Source: Flaccisagitta enflata (Eukaryota > Chaetognatha > Sagittoidea > Aphragmophora). From it: 64,000 nucleotides of DNA. Positions within the stretch are counted from its first letter, which is position 1. Each line of letters starts with the position of its first letter. Of the stretch, positions 29,584 to 40,539 are shown one piece after another. The notes beneath the pieces were generated by a model. That model was not told the DNA's origin. It searched no databases and saw nothing but the letters and a program-made list of their open reading frames with translations. The stretch covers positions 23,870,001-23,934,000 of the forward strand of contig OZ231126.1 in the NCBI GenBank assembly GCA_965153355.1, read 5' to 3'. The position numbers and the translations under genes were made by a program.

Positions 29584-29953
29584 TAGTCGCGGACACGCGA
29601 CTCTAGAACTTGCCGTGTCGGTCGGTAGGTCGGTCGGTAGGTCGATCGGTAGGTCGGTTGGTAGGTCAAATTTTTTAATTCCGAGCGATTTTCGACTTTA
29701 CATGTGTTTCTTTCTGATCTTTTAAATTTGTCCTTTAAATCTGCCAATTTTCATCTGTCATTTTAAATCTGTTAATTTTCATCTATCATTTTAAATCTGT
29801 CATTTTTTGTTAAATCGATTTTCATTTCCTCTTCTTTATCATTTTCTAAGCTATCTGATTTCTTCTTCGTCTGATCTTGGTTTTTCTATTAACCACAAAT
29901 AATAGCTCCTGCCCAACCGTCCGCGACTCGATTGCCGTGTATCCGGCCTTGTT
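29584..29953 (+). mobile_element. HPE copy, subtype E, long
   Basis: AGTCGCGGACACGCGACTCT, AGAACTTGCCGTGTC, GGTCGGTAGGTC core, then about 170 bp of TTTTAAATCTGTCATTTT repeats not found in the E copy at 60070, then CCTGCCCAACCGTCCGCGAC and TTGCCGTGTATCCGGCC. AGTCGCGGAC pairs exactly with GTCCGCGACT. Confidence 0.85.
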
Positions 29954-30102
29954 TTTCTCTCTCTCTCCCACATGGCCGTCTTGCATGGGGGTTTGATAAC
30001 TCAAGATTTAGTTTTAGTGCCCTTGACTTGGTCCCAGATCACCACAAATCCAACACAGCTCACATAATCATTAGCTCTAGCTTAATGATACCGCCTTAAT
30101 GG

Positions 30103-30148
<46 letters not shown>
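30103..30148 (+). repeat. (CT)n microsatellite
   Basis: Pure CT run. Confidence 0.9.
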
Positions 30149-30152
<4 letters not shown>

Positions 30153-30173
30153 CTGTCGCCGGGTCTCTCTATA

Positions 30174-30578
30174 TCATTCTCAGTACTGTCTTTTATGCAG
30201 TTTCTTGTTCACCCGAGCCTCTGTGTGAAGACGCAGTTGACCTCCAAAGCTTTCGACATCAACTGTTATCTTCATCTCCTTCAAACATTGTCTTTTTCCT
30301 TCTTTTTGCCGTTATTTGACCTTCTTCGGCTCCTCGCGAAACCGTCTTTGTTTTTCAATGTTACTGATGCATTTGTTCTATTTTGCTCTTTGACTTTGTC
30401 GCTCGTTTCGTCGGGATTCGAAACCGTGCAGCTTCTCGAATTCCGATGGTTACCGAAGCACCTTTTTCAAATGAGCTTGTGTTCATCAGCTCATGGCTTT
30501 TCTTGTTTTGCCTGTGCGGTGGATAAGTTGAGTAATTGTCGTCCGACTAGTATTAGGGGCTCCAGGACAATGCAATAG
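30174..30578 (+). CDS. Unrecognised open frame of about 135 codons outside repeats
   Basis: Follows the CT array; the frame runs to TAG near 30578. The product is Leu/Phe/Ser-rich with no recognised domain. Chance occurrence is likely. Confidence 0.12.
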   Translation, partial: SFSVLSFMQFLVHPSLCVKTQLTSKAFDINCYLHLLQTLSFSFFLPLFDLLRLLAKPSLFFNVTDAFVLFCSLTLSLVSSGFETVQLLEFRWLPKHLFQMSLCSSAHGFSCFACAVDKLSNCRPTSIRGSRTMQ

Positions 30579-30589
30579 GTTTTAGGTGA

Positions 30590-31090
30590 ATTACGGGCCC
30601 ACGCGTCCTCCATTGCAGACCCATTGATACAGAAGCGACTTTTCGACCGCCCTTCATATTAGTGGGAACAGGAAACTTAAGGATCGTTCAACTCTTACTG
30701 AACAAATGTAAGTGATCATACTGTTCATTCATCTAAATTTTATAAAATCGGGGCTGGCAAAGTTTTTTGTCATTTTCGTTTTTTCATACTCTCTTGGCTT
30801 TCATTCCAATGTTTGCCCTAAAATGATATTTGTTAATGAGTGAAACGTCTCGTGACTGATATTCTGTCTGTCTGTTGCCAAAAAACTCATAATACGACAA
30901 TATGCAAATAAGCTTTTTTACGCAAAAACACTTGAGACAAGACATGAAGACTCATCTTTTCATTGCATCCTTTAACATGTTTTCTCACGTACCAGTAGAT
31001 TTGTTTCACCAATCTTCATTAATCATTGCACGAACGCTTATAAGCACTATTTCATTCATTCGTTCATTTCTAATAGGTATTCATCGATTA
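30590..31090. other. Unique stretch
   Basis: No repeat family or gene recognised. Confidence 0.5.
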
Positions 31091-31095
31091 ACTCA

Positions 31096-31355
31096 TTCAT
31101 TCATTCATTCATTCATTCATTCATTCATTCATTCATTCATTCATTCATTCATTCATTCATTCATTCATTCATTCATTCATTCAATCATTCATCCATTTTT
31201 GTATTAATTCATTCATTCATTCATTCACTCATTCATTCATTCGTTCATTCATTCATTCATTCATTCATTCATTCATTCATTCATTCATTCATTCATTCAT
31301 TCATTCATTCATTTATTCATTCATTCATTCGTTTATTCCTTCGTTCGTTCGTTCG
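31096..31355 (+). repeat. (CATT)n microsatellite
   Basis: Long CATT array with a break at 31195-31210 and a few CGTT units at its 3' end. Confidence 0.95.
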
Positions 31356-31357
31356 TT

Positions 31358-31534
<177 letters not shown>

Positions 31535-31629
31535 CAAGACAGAACATTCATCAAACATCACGTACGTAGTCGACACTTTTTTCGAAATCGTGTCCTATTT
31601 TTTCTGATATCAAATTATCTTATTTCTTT

Positions 31630-32216
31630 TCTTTTTCTCCGCCGCGCCGCCCTCACCATCAACGCAGCCGCCGTCACCATCCACGCAACAGCACCACTAT
31701 CGTAGCAGCCGCCGCTCCCGAAGCTCTCCAATTTTGTTGGTGGCACCGCCAGACAAGGGAAGGGAGGTGGAGGTGGAGGAGGAGAGGGAGGAGGAGGAGG
31801 AAGAGAAAGAGGAGGAAGTAGGGCCTAAAAAAGAGGCCATCTGAGGATCGCTTTGACCTCAGCATGACCTCGCCAAGTCGTAACAGGTATCTCCCTCGCG
31901 GCCAAACTCAAAACGAATAAATTCGCTTCTTGTTTTTGTTCCTTCAAATGCGTCATCGCATCTTCATGCTAAATAAGACAGTCTGTCCCTCCGTCCGTCC
32001 ATTGGTTCGTCCAAATTTATGTATGACCGTTACTTCTATTCAAAAACAAAGCGGATGACGCATCGACTTGCCTCAATGTGCTTGTCTGCTCGTTTTCTGT
32101 TAAGATCAAAATGTCTTCATATTAATTGTTTCGGTCCCTATATTTCTCCGTCCTGTATGTCATCCATCTTTTGATTACATCAGTGTCGTCTCTGCTGTCC
32201 CGTTTGTCCATATTTT
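31630..32216. other. Unique stretch with purine-rich centre
   Basis: GGAGG-rich 31765-31825 and a CCGTCCGTCC word at 31990 that may be an HPE core remnant. No gene recognised. Confidence 0.4.
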
Positions 32217-32395
32217 TAGTTGCGTACACGCAACTCTATATGAGGCTTTGTTTGTCCGTCGGTTCGTTGGTCCATCTGTCCGTTAGTCCGTGATGATCAA
32301 GTTGAAAAGTGCGAAAACACGCATTTTTGATGCTGCGGTTGAATTACAACCCCTGCCCACCCGCCCTCAACGATATTGTGACCCCCGCCTCACTT
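32217..32395 (+). mobile_element. HPE copy, subtype B'
   Basis: TAGTTGCGTACACGCAACTC, TATATGAGGCTTTGTTTGTC, the core, AACCCCTGCCCACCCGCC and the B' end CAACGATATTGTGACCCCCG-CCTCACTTG. The distal word CCCTCAACG no longer pairs fully with the left word. Confidence 0.8.
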
Positions 32396-32450
32396 GATTT
32401 CTTTTTATCCATGTTCATTTCTCTCTCTACCACCCTTTCCGTATCTTTTT

Positions 32451-32588
32451 AGTCGCGTGCACGCTACTCTACAACCCGCTCTGTCCGTCGGTCGGTCGGT
32501 CGATCGGTCGGTCACACTTTGATTTTCTTAGCTTTGCCGCCCCTGCCCACCCGCATGCGACTAAGGTAGCCGTGTATCCGGCCTTGTT
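32451..32588 (+). mobile_element. HPE copy, subtype A, compact
   Basis: TAGTCGCGTGCACGCTACTC, CCGCTCTGTCC, six GGTC units, GCCCCTGCCCACCCGCATGC, GACTAAGGTAGCCGTGTATC, CGGCCTTG. It is 55 bp after the B' copy and is followed within 15 bp by a CT array. Confidence 0.85.
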
Positions 32589-32596
32589 TCCTTTCT

Positions 32597-32707
<111 letters not shown>

Positions 32708-33007
32708 ATTAAATCTGTCACCCGTGTATCCCCGTCTGCGGTACATCAGAGTGTTGCGATAAGGTTGAATTATGAGTCGGTACTTAATGCGTCTGCTCTC
32801 ATTCTGCCCTCATTTCGCCCAATTCGGTCAATCGTCCTCTGAATTTTTCATGATCATTCCAATGTGAATGTGAGAAATGGACGAAAGGATCCGGATTTGG
32901 TAATACGAATCGGTATGACTCGTATGAGCCATGAGGGCAATCAGAATGTACACATTGGGTTGTACCTTGATTGAGCTGGTTGCAACTCACTAACGTTATG
33001 GACATTT

Positions 33008-33062
33008 TACCGACAGACGGACCGACAGAGGAACTTAATGAGAAACCTTTGCGCGACTGAAA
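33008..33062 (-). mobile_element. HPE fragment
   Basis: ACCGACAGACGGACCGACAG core and AACCTTTGCGCGACTGAAA end only. Confidence 0.45.
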
Positions 33063-33099
33063 AGATTCAAAGCAGTATTATGACCAGTTATTCCGTTGG

Positions 33100-34580
33100 C
33101 GTTATTATGGCATTATCGTCCCAAATAGGGGAACGACGTATCAAAACTCCTAGTATGCAGCAGTTTCAAAACGTCCAAGAAACCAATTATGCATACAACA
33201 ACGTCCTTTTGTGGTTGTAATCTGGGGTTTCAAAACGCAGGCATAGTTGCCGTTTTGAAACCGCGGTTTTTGGGAGTATCAAAACGGCATAAAAAGGGCT
33301 TTTGAAAACGTGACTAAAATAACATTTCTTTCTCACTTCTTGCCAGTTTTTTTTTTCTTTTTTTTTAAAACTGAAGAAATGAACTTTTTCAAACAGTGGC
33401 AGTGACAGTGGCAGTAAAATCATGAAATATGAAATCGCCGTTCCCATACGCAATTTTTTTTGCAGTTTTAAAACTTTAAAAAAGTTGCTTGAAAAAACGT
33501 TTCATAAATTCAATTTTTTGCAGTTTCAAAACTGTAAAAAGTAAGCTTTTTGTAACATCCTTGAAAGTAGTAAAACATTACACATAAGCAAATTTACATA
33601 AAATACAAGTGACATGGAGTCACAATTCAACAACAATAGGACGGCAAGCATTTGATGCTTCAAGTTTCACACATATAGGGAATTTTCTCCTCCTCCTCCT
33701 CCTCCTCCTCCTCCACACCCCCCCCCTTCCCCCAAGCTCTAGGCCCATATCTCAGCCTCGAGGCCCATATCTCAGCCACAAGGTCAATATCCCAGTCTCG
33801 AGGCCCAAATCCCTTGAGGCTGGAATTTGGGCCTTGGGGTTGTGATTTGGGCCTTGAGGTTGGAATTTGGGCCTCACATCTGGGATTTGGGCCTCGAGGC
33901 TGGGATAGAAGCCTCAAGGCTGGGATATGGGCCTTTAGGTTGGGGGAAAGGGGGATACGAAGGAGAAGGAGGGGGAGAAAATTCCCCATATGTATGAAAG
34001 CATAGGTCATCAACCCCTTTGGGTTCGCTGGCCAAAAGGATGTCTTTCAGATTCAGTTTCATGGAAAACCAAGAGCGGCGCGTGTATTAGCCAGTCAGTG
34101 AGGGCTAATGGGAACCTCATCCATTTATTTCAGTTTGGGTAAAGTAAATTGTTCAACCTAGCATATAACCATGTTTCAATTTTTAAACACATTTTTTCTC
34201 AGTTTCAATACTTCAATTTTTTGCGTTTTCAAAACGGTAAAAAAGGTGATAAGATTACAAAGATATATAGATTTTTTCACTTGCTGGCTGTAACTTAAGC
34301 ACTGTTTTCAAGCGTTTTGAAACGCAAAAATCTCATCGTTTTAAAACTTTAGAATTGCGAAGTTTTGAAACGGCAACTATGCCTCAAAATTCATTTCAAA
34401 AGTTGCGCATACTTGTGGTATTGAAACGACAATATAAGATCGTTTTAAAACTGCATAAGAACGCCCGTTTCAAAACGGCTTTATTCAATGCATTTTTGTG
34501 ACAAAAATTCATAATTTTTGTTACAATAATCCACTTTTTTGCATTTTTGAAACGATTTTTGGCGGTTTAATACGGTATAA
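33100..34580. repeat. Cluster of GTTTTGAAAC / GTTTCAAAAC words with inverted arms
   Basis: GGCATAGTTGCCGTTT (33240-33255) is exactly inverted at 34368-34383, and many CAGTTTCAAAACGGC-type words lie on both sides, pointing both ways. The FBM21 copy at 33640-34035 sits between the two arms. This may be a decayed foldback element split by FBM21. Confidence 0.5.
33640..34035. mobile_element. FBM21 foldback copy
   Basis: Left part CACACATATAGGGAATTTTC-TCC, (CCT)n, then 21-bp units (GAGGCCCATATCTCAGCCTC type switching at 33813 to the inverted TTGAGGCTGGAATTTGGGCC type), and right end GGAGAAAATTCCCCATATGT, GAAAGCATAGGTCATCAACC, CCTTTGGGTTCGCTGGCC. The arms are inverted relative to one another, so the whole copy folds. 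Confidence 0.75.
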
Positions 34581-34764
34581 AGGAACGCCACGGAATATCT
34601 CATTATGACGTTCATAATGTATAAAAGATCAGTTCTGCTTAACAGTCAGGGGCTTGAAATCAACATAGGGAAATGCAATTTACTGGTTTCATTGACCGAT
34701 TTGTCGAATTTCCGGATAGCTCTGACCTGGAATAAACAGACAACCGTTCAGTAGCGGCTCTGTA

Positions 34765-34940
34765 TAGTCGCTGACACGCAACTTTATAAGAGGCTTTGTC
34801 CGTCCATCGTTCCGTCGGTCCGTCAGTCCTTTAGCACGAGTCGAAAAGTGGTAAAACGAGTGTTTTAGAAGCTTTTTGTGTATGAGTCTGTGTTGGAAAG
34901 GGGGTTGGGTGGAGCGTTGAGTGCAACGTCACAATCAACG
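34765..34940 (+). mobile_element. HPE copy, subtype B'-like
   Basis: ATAGTCGCTGACACGCAACT, TTATAAGAGGCTTTGTCCGT, a GGTCCGTC core, CGAGTCGAAAAGTGGTAAAA, and a degraded right end AGTGCAACGTCACAATCAAC. Confidence 0.7.
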
Positions 34941-35104
34941 AGGAAATATATCCCCTCTTCCAATACTGGTTCGTACTGATACTGGTTCGTACCTGCATCT
35001 GTCATTTCGTTCGTCCATTCATTTGAAAGTCCGTATCATCCACCTATCCTTTCATCCAATTCTGTTTGTTTGCCATACCCAGCCTCTATACCAATGCGAC
35101 GCTG

Positions 35105-35259
35105 GGTGCGTCTGCATTCACCATCTTATTTGGATATTTTATCTGGATATAAATATCCGGATATTCTGCATAGTGAATTTACAAGATTTACTACATGAAA
35201 TATCCGGATATTGATATCCCAATAAAATATCCGAATAAGCTGATTAATGCAGACACACC
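35105..35259. mobile_element. Near-symmetrical foldback MITE, 155 bp
   Basis: Left arm 35105-35170 (GTGCGTCTGCATT..CTTATTTGGATATTTTAT..ATATCCGGATATTC) and right arm 35193-35259 are inverted copies with about 85% identity around a 22-bp centre. GATATCC/GGATATC words repeat inside. It is almost all arm, so it could be transcribed as a hairpin. Confidence 0.75.
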
Positions 35260-35703
35260 TGCTGTTCCTGCCTTCCTGCACGCGGTTCCTGTCTACTCAC
35301 TAATGAAGTCTTCTTCGATCCCTCGACATCAGACAAACTGGCAGAAGAAACACGGACGCGCGCCTGGAACAGTCACGTGACCAACGGTTGGAACGACGGA
35401 GTCTTACGGACAGGCCGACAGACGGATGGACGGAGTTGACGTTAGATAGAGGTGCTTTGACGCATCAAGAGAAGAAATAGAAAAGATGTTTTCGCATTGA
35501 ATTTGTCCCAGTGACTTCATCTTTTCGCATCTTTGGCTTTTCTCATATTTGCTTTCAAATTCATTTCCCCTTCTCCTTCCCTTTCCCCTTTTTCCCACTT
35601 CTCTGCGTTCTTCCTTTTCTCCCTCCTCTATCTCTCACTTTTTCCACTGGTCGAGTAGTTGCGAATTGGCCAAGCAATTAAATCTTTCTGACAATGTTAC
35701 TTG

Positions 35704-36319
<616 letters not shown>

Positions 36320-37010
36320 TTTGCGGGGGAGTCTTCCTCGGAAGGAAGGTGTACAGATTCGGCTTCTTCAAGAGGCTATACGGCCACCACATTGGGCTCA
36401 TGTACTTTGGCCTGTTCGTATTTAGACTCCAAGGCCTGGTGTGTCAAGGTGTCATTGCATCGTCTTGTATTGTCATACGGCCTACCCTCCCCTCTGAGCT
36501 AGCTATCAATCTGGATGGAACATCCAGTAACCCCCTCGAACCCCGCCCAGATAGCCGATCTTCAAACCTCCGCTTGTTGTATTCGATGACATCTTTTCAG
36601 CTCCTCTGAAGTTGTGTCTGACAGTCCTTCAAACCGACCGTCCGTCAGGCTTTCATTTGATTAGCCACCGAGAGAGCAATTTTGATTACATGATGACATT
36701 GTTTCTCCTTAAATCATCATGCGTCAATAGTTCCTTTCCTCCCTCTCACCCCGTGTATCAATTTCGTTTTCATTTTTCTTCCCACTCTCATCTTCTGACT
36801 CTTCAACAAATCCTTGAGTCCTTCACCCTTTCTTTTGCTTCTATCATCCCGACTTCATATGATAACTCTCAGGGCTGTTCTCTTCTTTCTGGCAGCCCAT
36901 GATCCACCTTCACTGAGCCTCTATGACTTTTATGGTGCTATAACATTTATATTATGTCCGCCTGGGCGTTTCCGAGGTTTGTCAGACTCTTCTTCCCACC
37001 ACTAGTGTCT
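36320..37010. other. Unique stretch
   Basis: No repeat family; only short frames. CGAGAGAGCAATTTTGATTA and neighbours show no recognisable domain. Confidence 0.45.
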
Positions 37011-37175
37011 GTCTCTGTCTCTGTCTCTGTCTCTGTCTCTGTCTCTGTCTTTGACTCTGTCTCTGTCTCTGTCTCTGTCTCTGTCGCTGTCTCTGTCTGT
37101 GTCTTTGACTCTGACTCTGTCTCTGTCGCTGTCGCTGTCGCTGTCGCTGTTGTTGTCTCTGTCTCCGTCTTCGTC
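37008..37175 (+). repeat. (GTCTCT)n hexamer array
   Basis: CTCTGT hexamers with interspersed GTCGCT and GACTCT variants. Confidence 0.9.
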
Positions 37176-37221
37176 TCTTTTTCTATCTTTCTCTCTTTTC
37201 GATGTCCTTAATTAGTCTTTT

Positions 37222-37361
37222 TAGTTGCGAACACGCAACTCTATAAGAGGCTCTGTCCGTCCGTCGGTCATGGTGATCGAGTTGGAAAGTGTGAAAATGC
37301 ACATTTCCGCCCCTGCCCACCCGTCCGCAACTGGTATTGGCCGTGTATCCGGCCTTGTTTC
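37222..37361 (+). mobile_element. HPE copy, subtype B, compact full length
   Basis: TAGTTGCGAACACGCAACTC, TATAAGAGGCTCTGTCCGTC, a short core, GATCGAGTTGGAAAGTGTGA, CCGCCCCTGCCCACCCGTCC, GCAACTGGTATTGGCCGTGT, ATCCGGCCTTG. It is a good reference for subtype B. Confidence 0.9.
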
Positions 37362-37409
37362 ATCATTTTCCATCGCGGTATCACTTTGTCTGTCTGTCTG
37401 GTAATCTCT

Positions 37410-37426
37410 CTGTCTCTGTCTCTGTC

Positions 37427-37514
<88 letters not shown>
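37410..37514 (+). repeat. (CTCTGT)n then (CT)n array
   Basis: Hexamers to 37436, then pure CT. Confidence 0.95.
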
Positions 37515-37564
37515 CCATTTCCACGCGCACGCGAGCCTCTTGCATAAATTGATTAACTTCCTCA

Positions 37565-37700
37565 GCCGGTCACTGCACGTGGTTTGATTAGCATATGGTC
37601 AGATCGATTCATCTCATGTGGTATAATCAACATAAGCACTGATCGATTCATCTCATGTGGTATAATTAGCCTAAGTACAGATCAACTCACCTCACGTCAG
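37565..37700 (+). repeat. 39-bp tandem repeat, about 3.3 units
   Basis: GATCGATTCATCTCATGTGG at 37602 and 37641, with flanking degenerate units (GCACGTGGTTTGATTAGCAT, CACCTCACG). Confidence 0.75.
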
Positions 37701-37773
37701 AGTACGTATTGCTTCGCTTCCTGAGTTATCCCCTGGTAAGGCTGGCGTTTCAGTCGCTTATCAAGACGGGTCA

Positions 37774-37847
37774 ACCAATCGACCGACCCACCGACTGACC
37801 AACCGATCCATCAGCACTACAATACATAGAGTCGCGTGCGCGCGACT
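37774..37847 (-). mobile_element. HPE left-end fragment, subtype A
   Basis: Core ACCAATCGACCGACCCACCG and the palindrome AGTCGCGTGCGCGCGACT. The right half is missing. Confidence 0.65.
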
Positions 37848-38075
37848 AGAACTTAAGCGTCTGTATCACATTTACAATTTGTCTGCATTAATGTAAATTA
37901 GTCATTCACTCGAGAATAGTATAATGGCCATGTCCCTGAATTGACTCAACAACTGAGTCTATAAATACTGTAACTGTGTCAGTTTGAATTAATCGAAATA
38001 ATCGGTAAAGCCGTTTTACGAATAGTAAACACGACGAGTTAATCGCCGATGATTAGATTCTTTTTACTTCGTTAA

Positions 38076-38296
38076 AACAAGGCCATATAAACGGCTATCG
38101 CGGGCACATGCGGGTGGGCAGGGACAATATTTGAGGTCAGTAGAGCATTTGGCCAGGAACAGTAAGGCCAAAAACCTTGTAAACGCCGAAAAAGTACAGT
38201 GTGACCAACGGACTGACGGAATGATGGACCGACAGACCGACGGACCGACGGACCAACGGACCGACAAAGCGGGTAGAGTTGCGTGCAGGCGACTAA
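38076..38296 (-). mobile_element. HPE copy, subtype A
   Basis: ACAAGGCCATATAAACGGCT, CACATGCGGGTGGGCAGGGA, CAATATTTGAGGTCAGTAGA, a GACCGACGGACC core, CAAAGCGGGTAGAGTTGCGT and GCAGGCGACT. Both ends are present but diverged. Confidence 0.8.
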
Positions 38297-38339
38297 AACA
38301 TTGTTTTCGATTCTTTAAAACTTCGTGTCATTTCTCTGT

Positions 38340-38490
38340 TTTTAGTCGCTTGCTAAGCAACTCTATAAGAAGGTGTGTCCCTGGATAGGTAGCTAGTTAT
38401 CTTGGTTACTAACATGAAATTTTGGATGACGCGAAATCGAATTTTTCTAAGCATCACTGCCCCTGCCCGGTTGCATGGCAGCCCCCATCC
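38340..38490 (+). mobile_element. Truncated HPE copy
   Basis: TAGTCGCTTGCTAAGCAACT, CTATAAGAAGGTGTGTCCC, and CACTGCCCCTGCCCGGTTGC; the right terminal hairpin is gone. It starts 44 bp after the previous copy, in opposite orientation. Confidence 0.6.
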
Positions 38491-38585
38491 TGCCACATAC
38501 TACAACCCACCTGTACAACAACCCACCTGCATTACCCGCAGTAATATATATACCGCCCGGCTCACCCCCAAGCAACTTCTTAGTG

Positions 38586-38904
38586 CAGGGGTGTATAAAG
38601 TTCCACAACCTTTGATTATTTCCCCCCCCCCCCTGCCTTTGATTTTCTTCCCCGCGACGCATCACATTGCGTTGCAAAATCAATGGTTTTCTTCCCCATA
38701 AAGCAATAAAACAGTGTGTTTGAGGTTTAGATAGTGTTAAATTGTGTTTTACTTGTCATGTTTAATGATTTGTCACTGCCAATAGTTATATTTTCCTCAA
38801 ATTTTCTTTTTTTTCTTTTTTTCCTTCTTCCTTTTCCTTCCCTTTCTGATCATTTCCCCCCCCCCCCCACGAAGGGGGGGAATACGGAACAATATACAGG
38901 CCTG
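38586..38904. mobile_element. hAT-type MITE, second copy
   Basis: Ends CAGGGGTGTATAAAGTTCC and, inverted, CAGGCCTGTATATTGTTCC. Flanks TCTTAGTG (38578-38585) and TCTTAATG (38905-38912) match at 7 of 8. The interior aligns along its length with 13420-13747, including CCTTTGATTTTCTTCCCCGC and the AAATTGTGTT..TAATGATTTG section. Confidence 0.85.
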
Positions 38905-39019
38905 TCTTAATGGCCATGTTATTCCAGTTCCGTGTAACTGTAGTATTAACTCCCCGCCGGTTTGTATGTCCGTCTGCCCGTAAATAAGCCTTCTTTTCCT
39001 AGTGTCCGTATGAGCTGTT

Positions 39020-39081
39020 CTTTCTGTCTGTCTGTTTGTCTGTCTGTCTGTCGGTCTGTCTGTCTGTCTCTCTGTCTGTCC

Positions 39082-39121
<40 letters not shown>
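39020..39121 (+). repeat. (TCTG)n then (CT)n array
   Basis: TCTG/TCGG/TTTG units, then about 30 bp of CT. Confidence 0.9.
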
Positions 39122-39128
<7 letters not shown>

Positions 39129-39297
39129 CTGTGTGGTGTCGGATCTGATCAATAAGTCGGCGGCTAAGTGAGGAATTAAGCTCTCAGTTGTGCTTTCTTC
39201 GGTCCTTCCTGCTCTGTAATCATAATAAATCTTCTTGTCAATCTTTTTCACTTTCTCATAAATCAAACTTCTTTCTTCTTCCGCGCGTCACTTCTTT

Positions 39298-39930
39298 TTA
39301 GTCAAGAGCTAGCGACTTTGTAAGAGGCTGTGTTAGTCCGAAGGTGCGACTTTGTAAGAGGCTGTGTTAGTCCGTCGGTGCGACTTTGTAAGAGGCTGTG
39401 TTGGTCCGTCGGTGCGACTTTGTAAGAGGCTGTGTTAGTCCGTAGGTGCGACTTTGTAAGAGGCTGTGTTAGTCCGAAGGTGCGACTTTGTACGAGGCTG
39501 TGTTAGTCCGTCGTTGCGACTTTGTAAGAGGCTGTGTTAGTCCGAAGGTGCGACTTTGTAAGAGGCTGTGTTAGTCCGTCGGTGCGACTTTGTAAGAGGC
39601 TGTGTTAGTCCGTAGGTGCGACTTTGTAAGAGGCTGTGTTAGTCCGTAGGTGCGACTTTGTAAGAGGCTATGTTAGTCCGTAGGTGCGACTTTGTAAGAG
39701 GCTGTGTTAGTCCGTAGGTGCGACTCTGTACGAGGCTGTGTTAGTCCGTAGGTGCGTCGGTTCGTTAGTTGGTCCGTAAGTTGAAATGATGATAATGCAC
39801 ATTTCCTCACCTGCCCACCAATCTGCGACTGGAATTGGCCGTTTCTAGTAGGCTGAAAAGCGTTAAAAGACACAATTCCGCCCTTGCCCACCTCTCCACG
39901 ACTGGTATTGGCTGTGAATCCGGCCTTGTT
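39298..39930 (+). mobile_element. HPE copy with internal 34-bp tandem expansion
   Basis: Left end TTAGTCAAGAGCTAGCGACT, the 34-bp array, GGTCCGTAAGTTGAAATGAT, CTCACCTGCCCACCAATCTG-CGACTGGAATTGGCCG, then a second partial copy with CGCCCTTGCCCACCTCTCCA, CGACTGGTATTGGCTGTGAA, TCCGGCCTTG. The right portion is therefore duplicated. Confidence 0.75.
39312..39755 (+). repeat. 34-bp tandem array, about 13 units
   Basis: Unit TGCGACTTTGTAAGAGGCTG followed by TGTTAGTCCGTCGG. The unit equals the right half of the HPE palindrome plus the AGAGGCTTTGTCCG block of subtype B. Units differ mainly at CCGTCGG / CCGTAGG / CCGAAGG. Confidence 0.9.
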
Positions 39931-39968
39931 GGGTATCTCGTGGATAATCAATTATCTCAAGTCTATAC

Positions 39969-40310
39969 TGAACAAGAACAGATACACGGCTATCCAAGTC
40001 GTGTGCGGGTGCGTAGGGGCAGTGTTTGAAAACACTACTCATGCATTTGGAGGCTGGAATTTGAGCTTTGAGACTGAGGTTTGAGCCTCGAGGCTAGCAT
40101 TTGAGCCGCCAGGCTGGGATTTGAGCCTCAAGGCTGGGATTTGAGCCTCAAAGAGGTTGGATATTGATGGAAAAGAAGGAGGAAAAAATTTCCCTAGTGT
40201 ATGAAAGCATAGATCATAGGCCCCTTCGGGGCCGTTGCCCAAGAATAGGACCAACGAACGAACGGATGGACGGACAAAGCGGGGTGTAGAGTTGCGTAGC
40301 ACACGACTGA
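39969..40310 (-). mobile_element. HPE copy, subtype A, split by an FBM21 insertion
   Basis: Left piece ACAGATACACGGCTATCCAA, GTCGTGTGCGGGTGCGTAGG to about 40050; right piece GGACCAACGAACGAACGGAT, GCGGGGTGTAGAGTTGCGTA, GCACACGACT (40249-40310). Between them is FBM21. Confidence 0.7.
40050..40246. mobile_element. FBM21 copy inserted in HPE
   Basis: 21-bp units GAGGCTGGGATTTGAGCCTC at 40085-40150, then GGAGGAAAAAATTTCCCTAG, GTATGAAAGCATAGATCATA, GGCCCCTTCGGGGCCGTTGC, CC. The left terminal hairpin is absent. Confidence 0.7.
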
Positions 40311-40394
40311 AATAGAAAAAATCTTAAAAGTTATGACAGGAATAGAAAAGCAAGAAAAATATAACCGGTTCAGGTCTGGGTCATCAATCTCGAA

Positions 40395-40490
40395 CTCGCG
40401 ACTTTATAAGAGGCTTTAACCCTCCGAGCTCCGTCTGTCCGTCCGTCCATCCGTCCGTCCATCTGTCCATCAGTAAGTGATGATTGAGTG
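40395..40490 (+). mobile_element. HPE left-end fragment, subtype B
   Basis: CGCGACTTTATAAGAGGCTT, GTCCGTCCATCC core, AAGTGATGATTGAGTGAG. The right half is missing. Confidence 0.55.
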
Positions 40491-40539
40491 AGTGTGTGCA
40501 TAGTAAACCTGCGGAGGGGGGGAGGGCAATATAAGAAAC

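Noticed and set aside
39312-39755. CRISPR-like array of 34-bp repeats
   Set aside because: Units are head to tail with no unique spacers, the unit matches an adjacent transposable-element end, and the DNA is eukaryotic.
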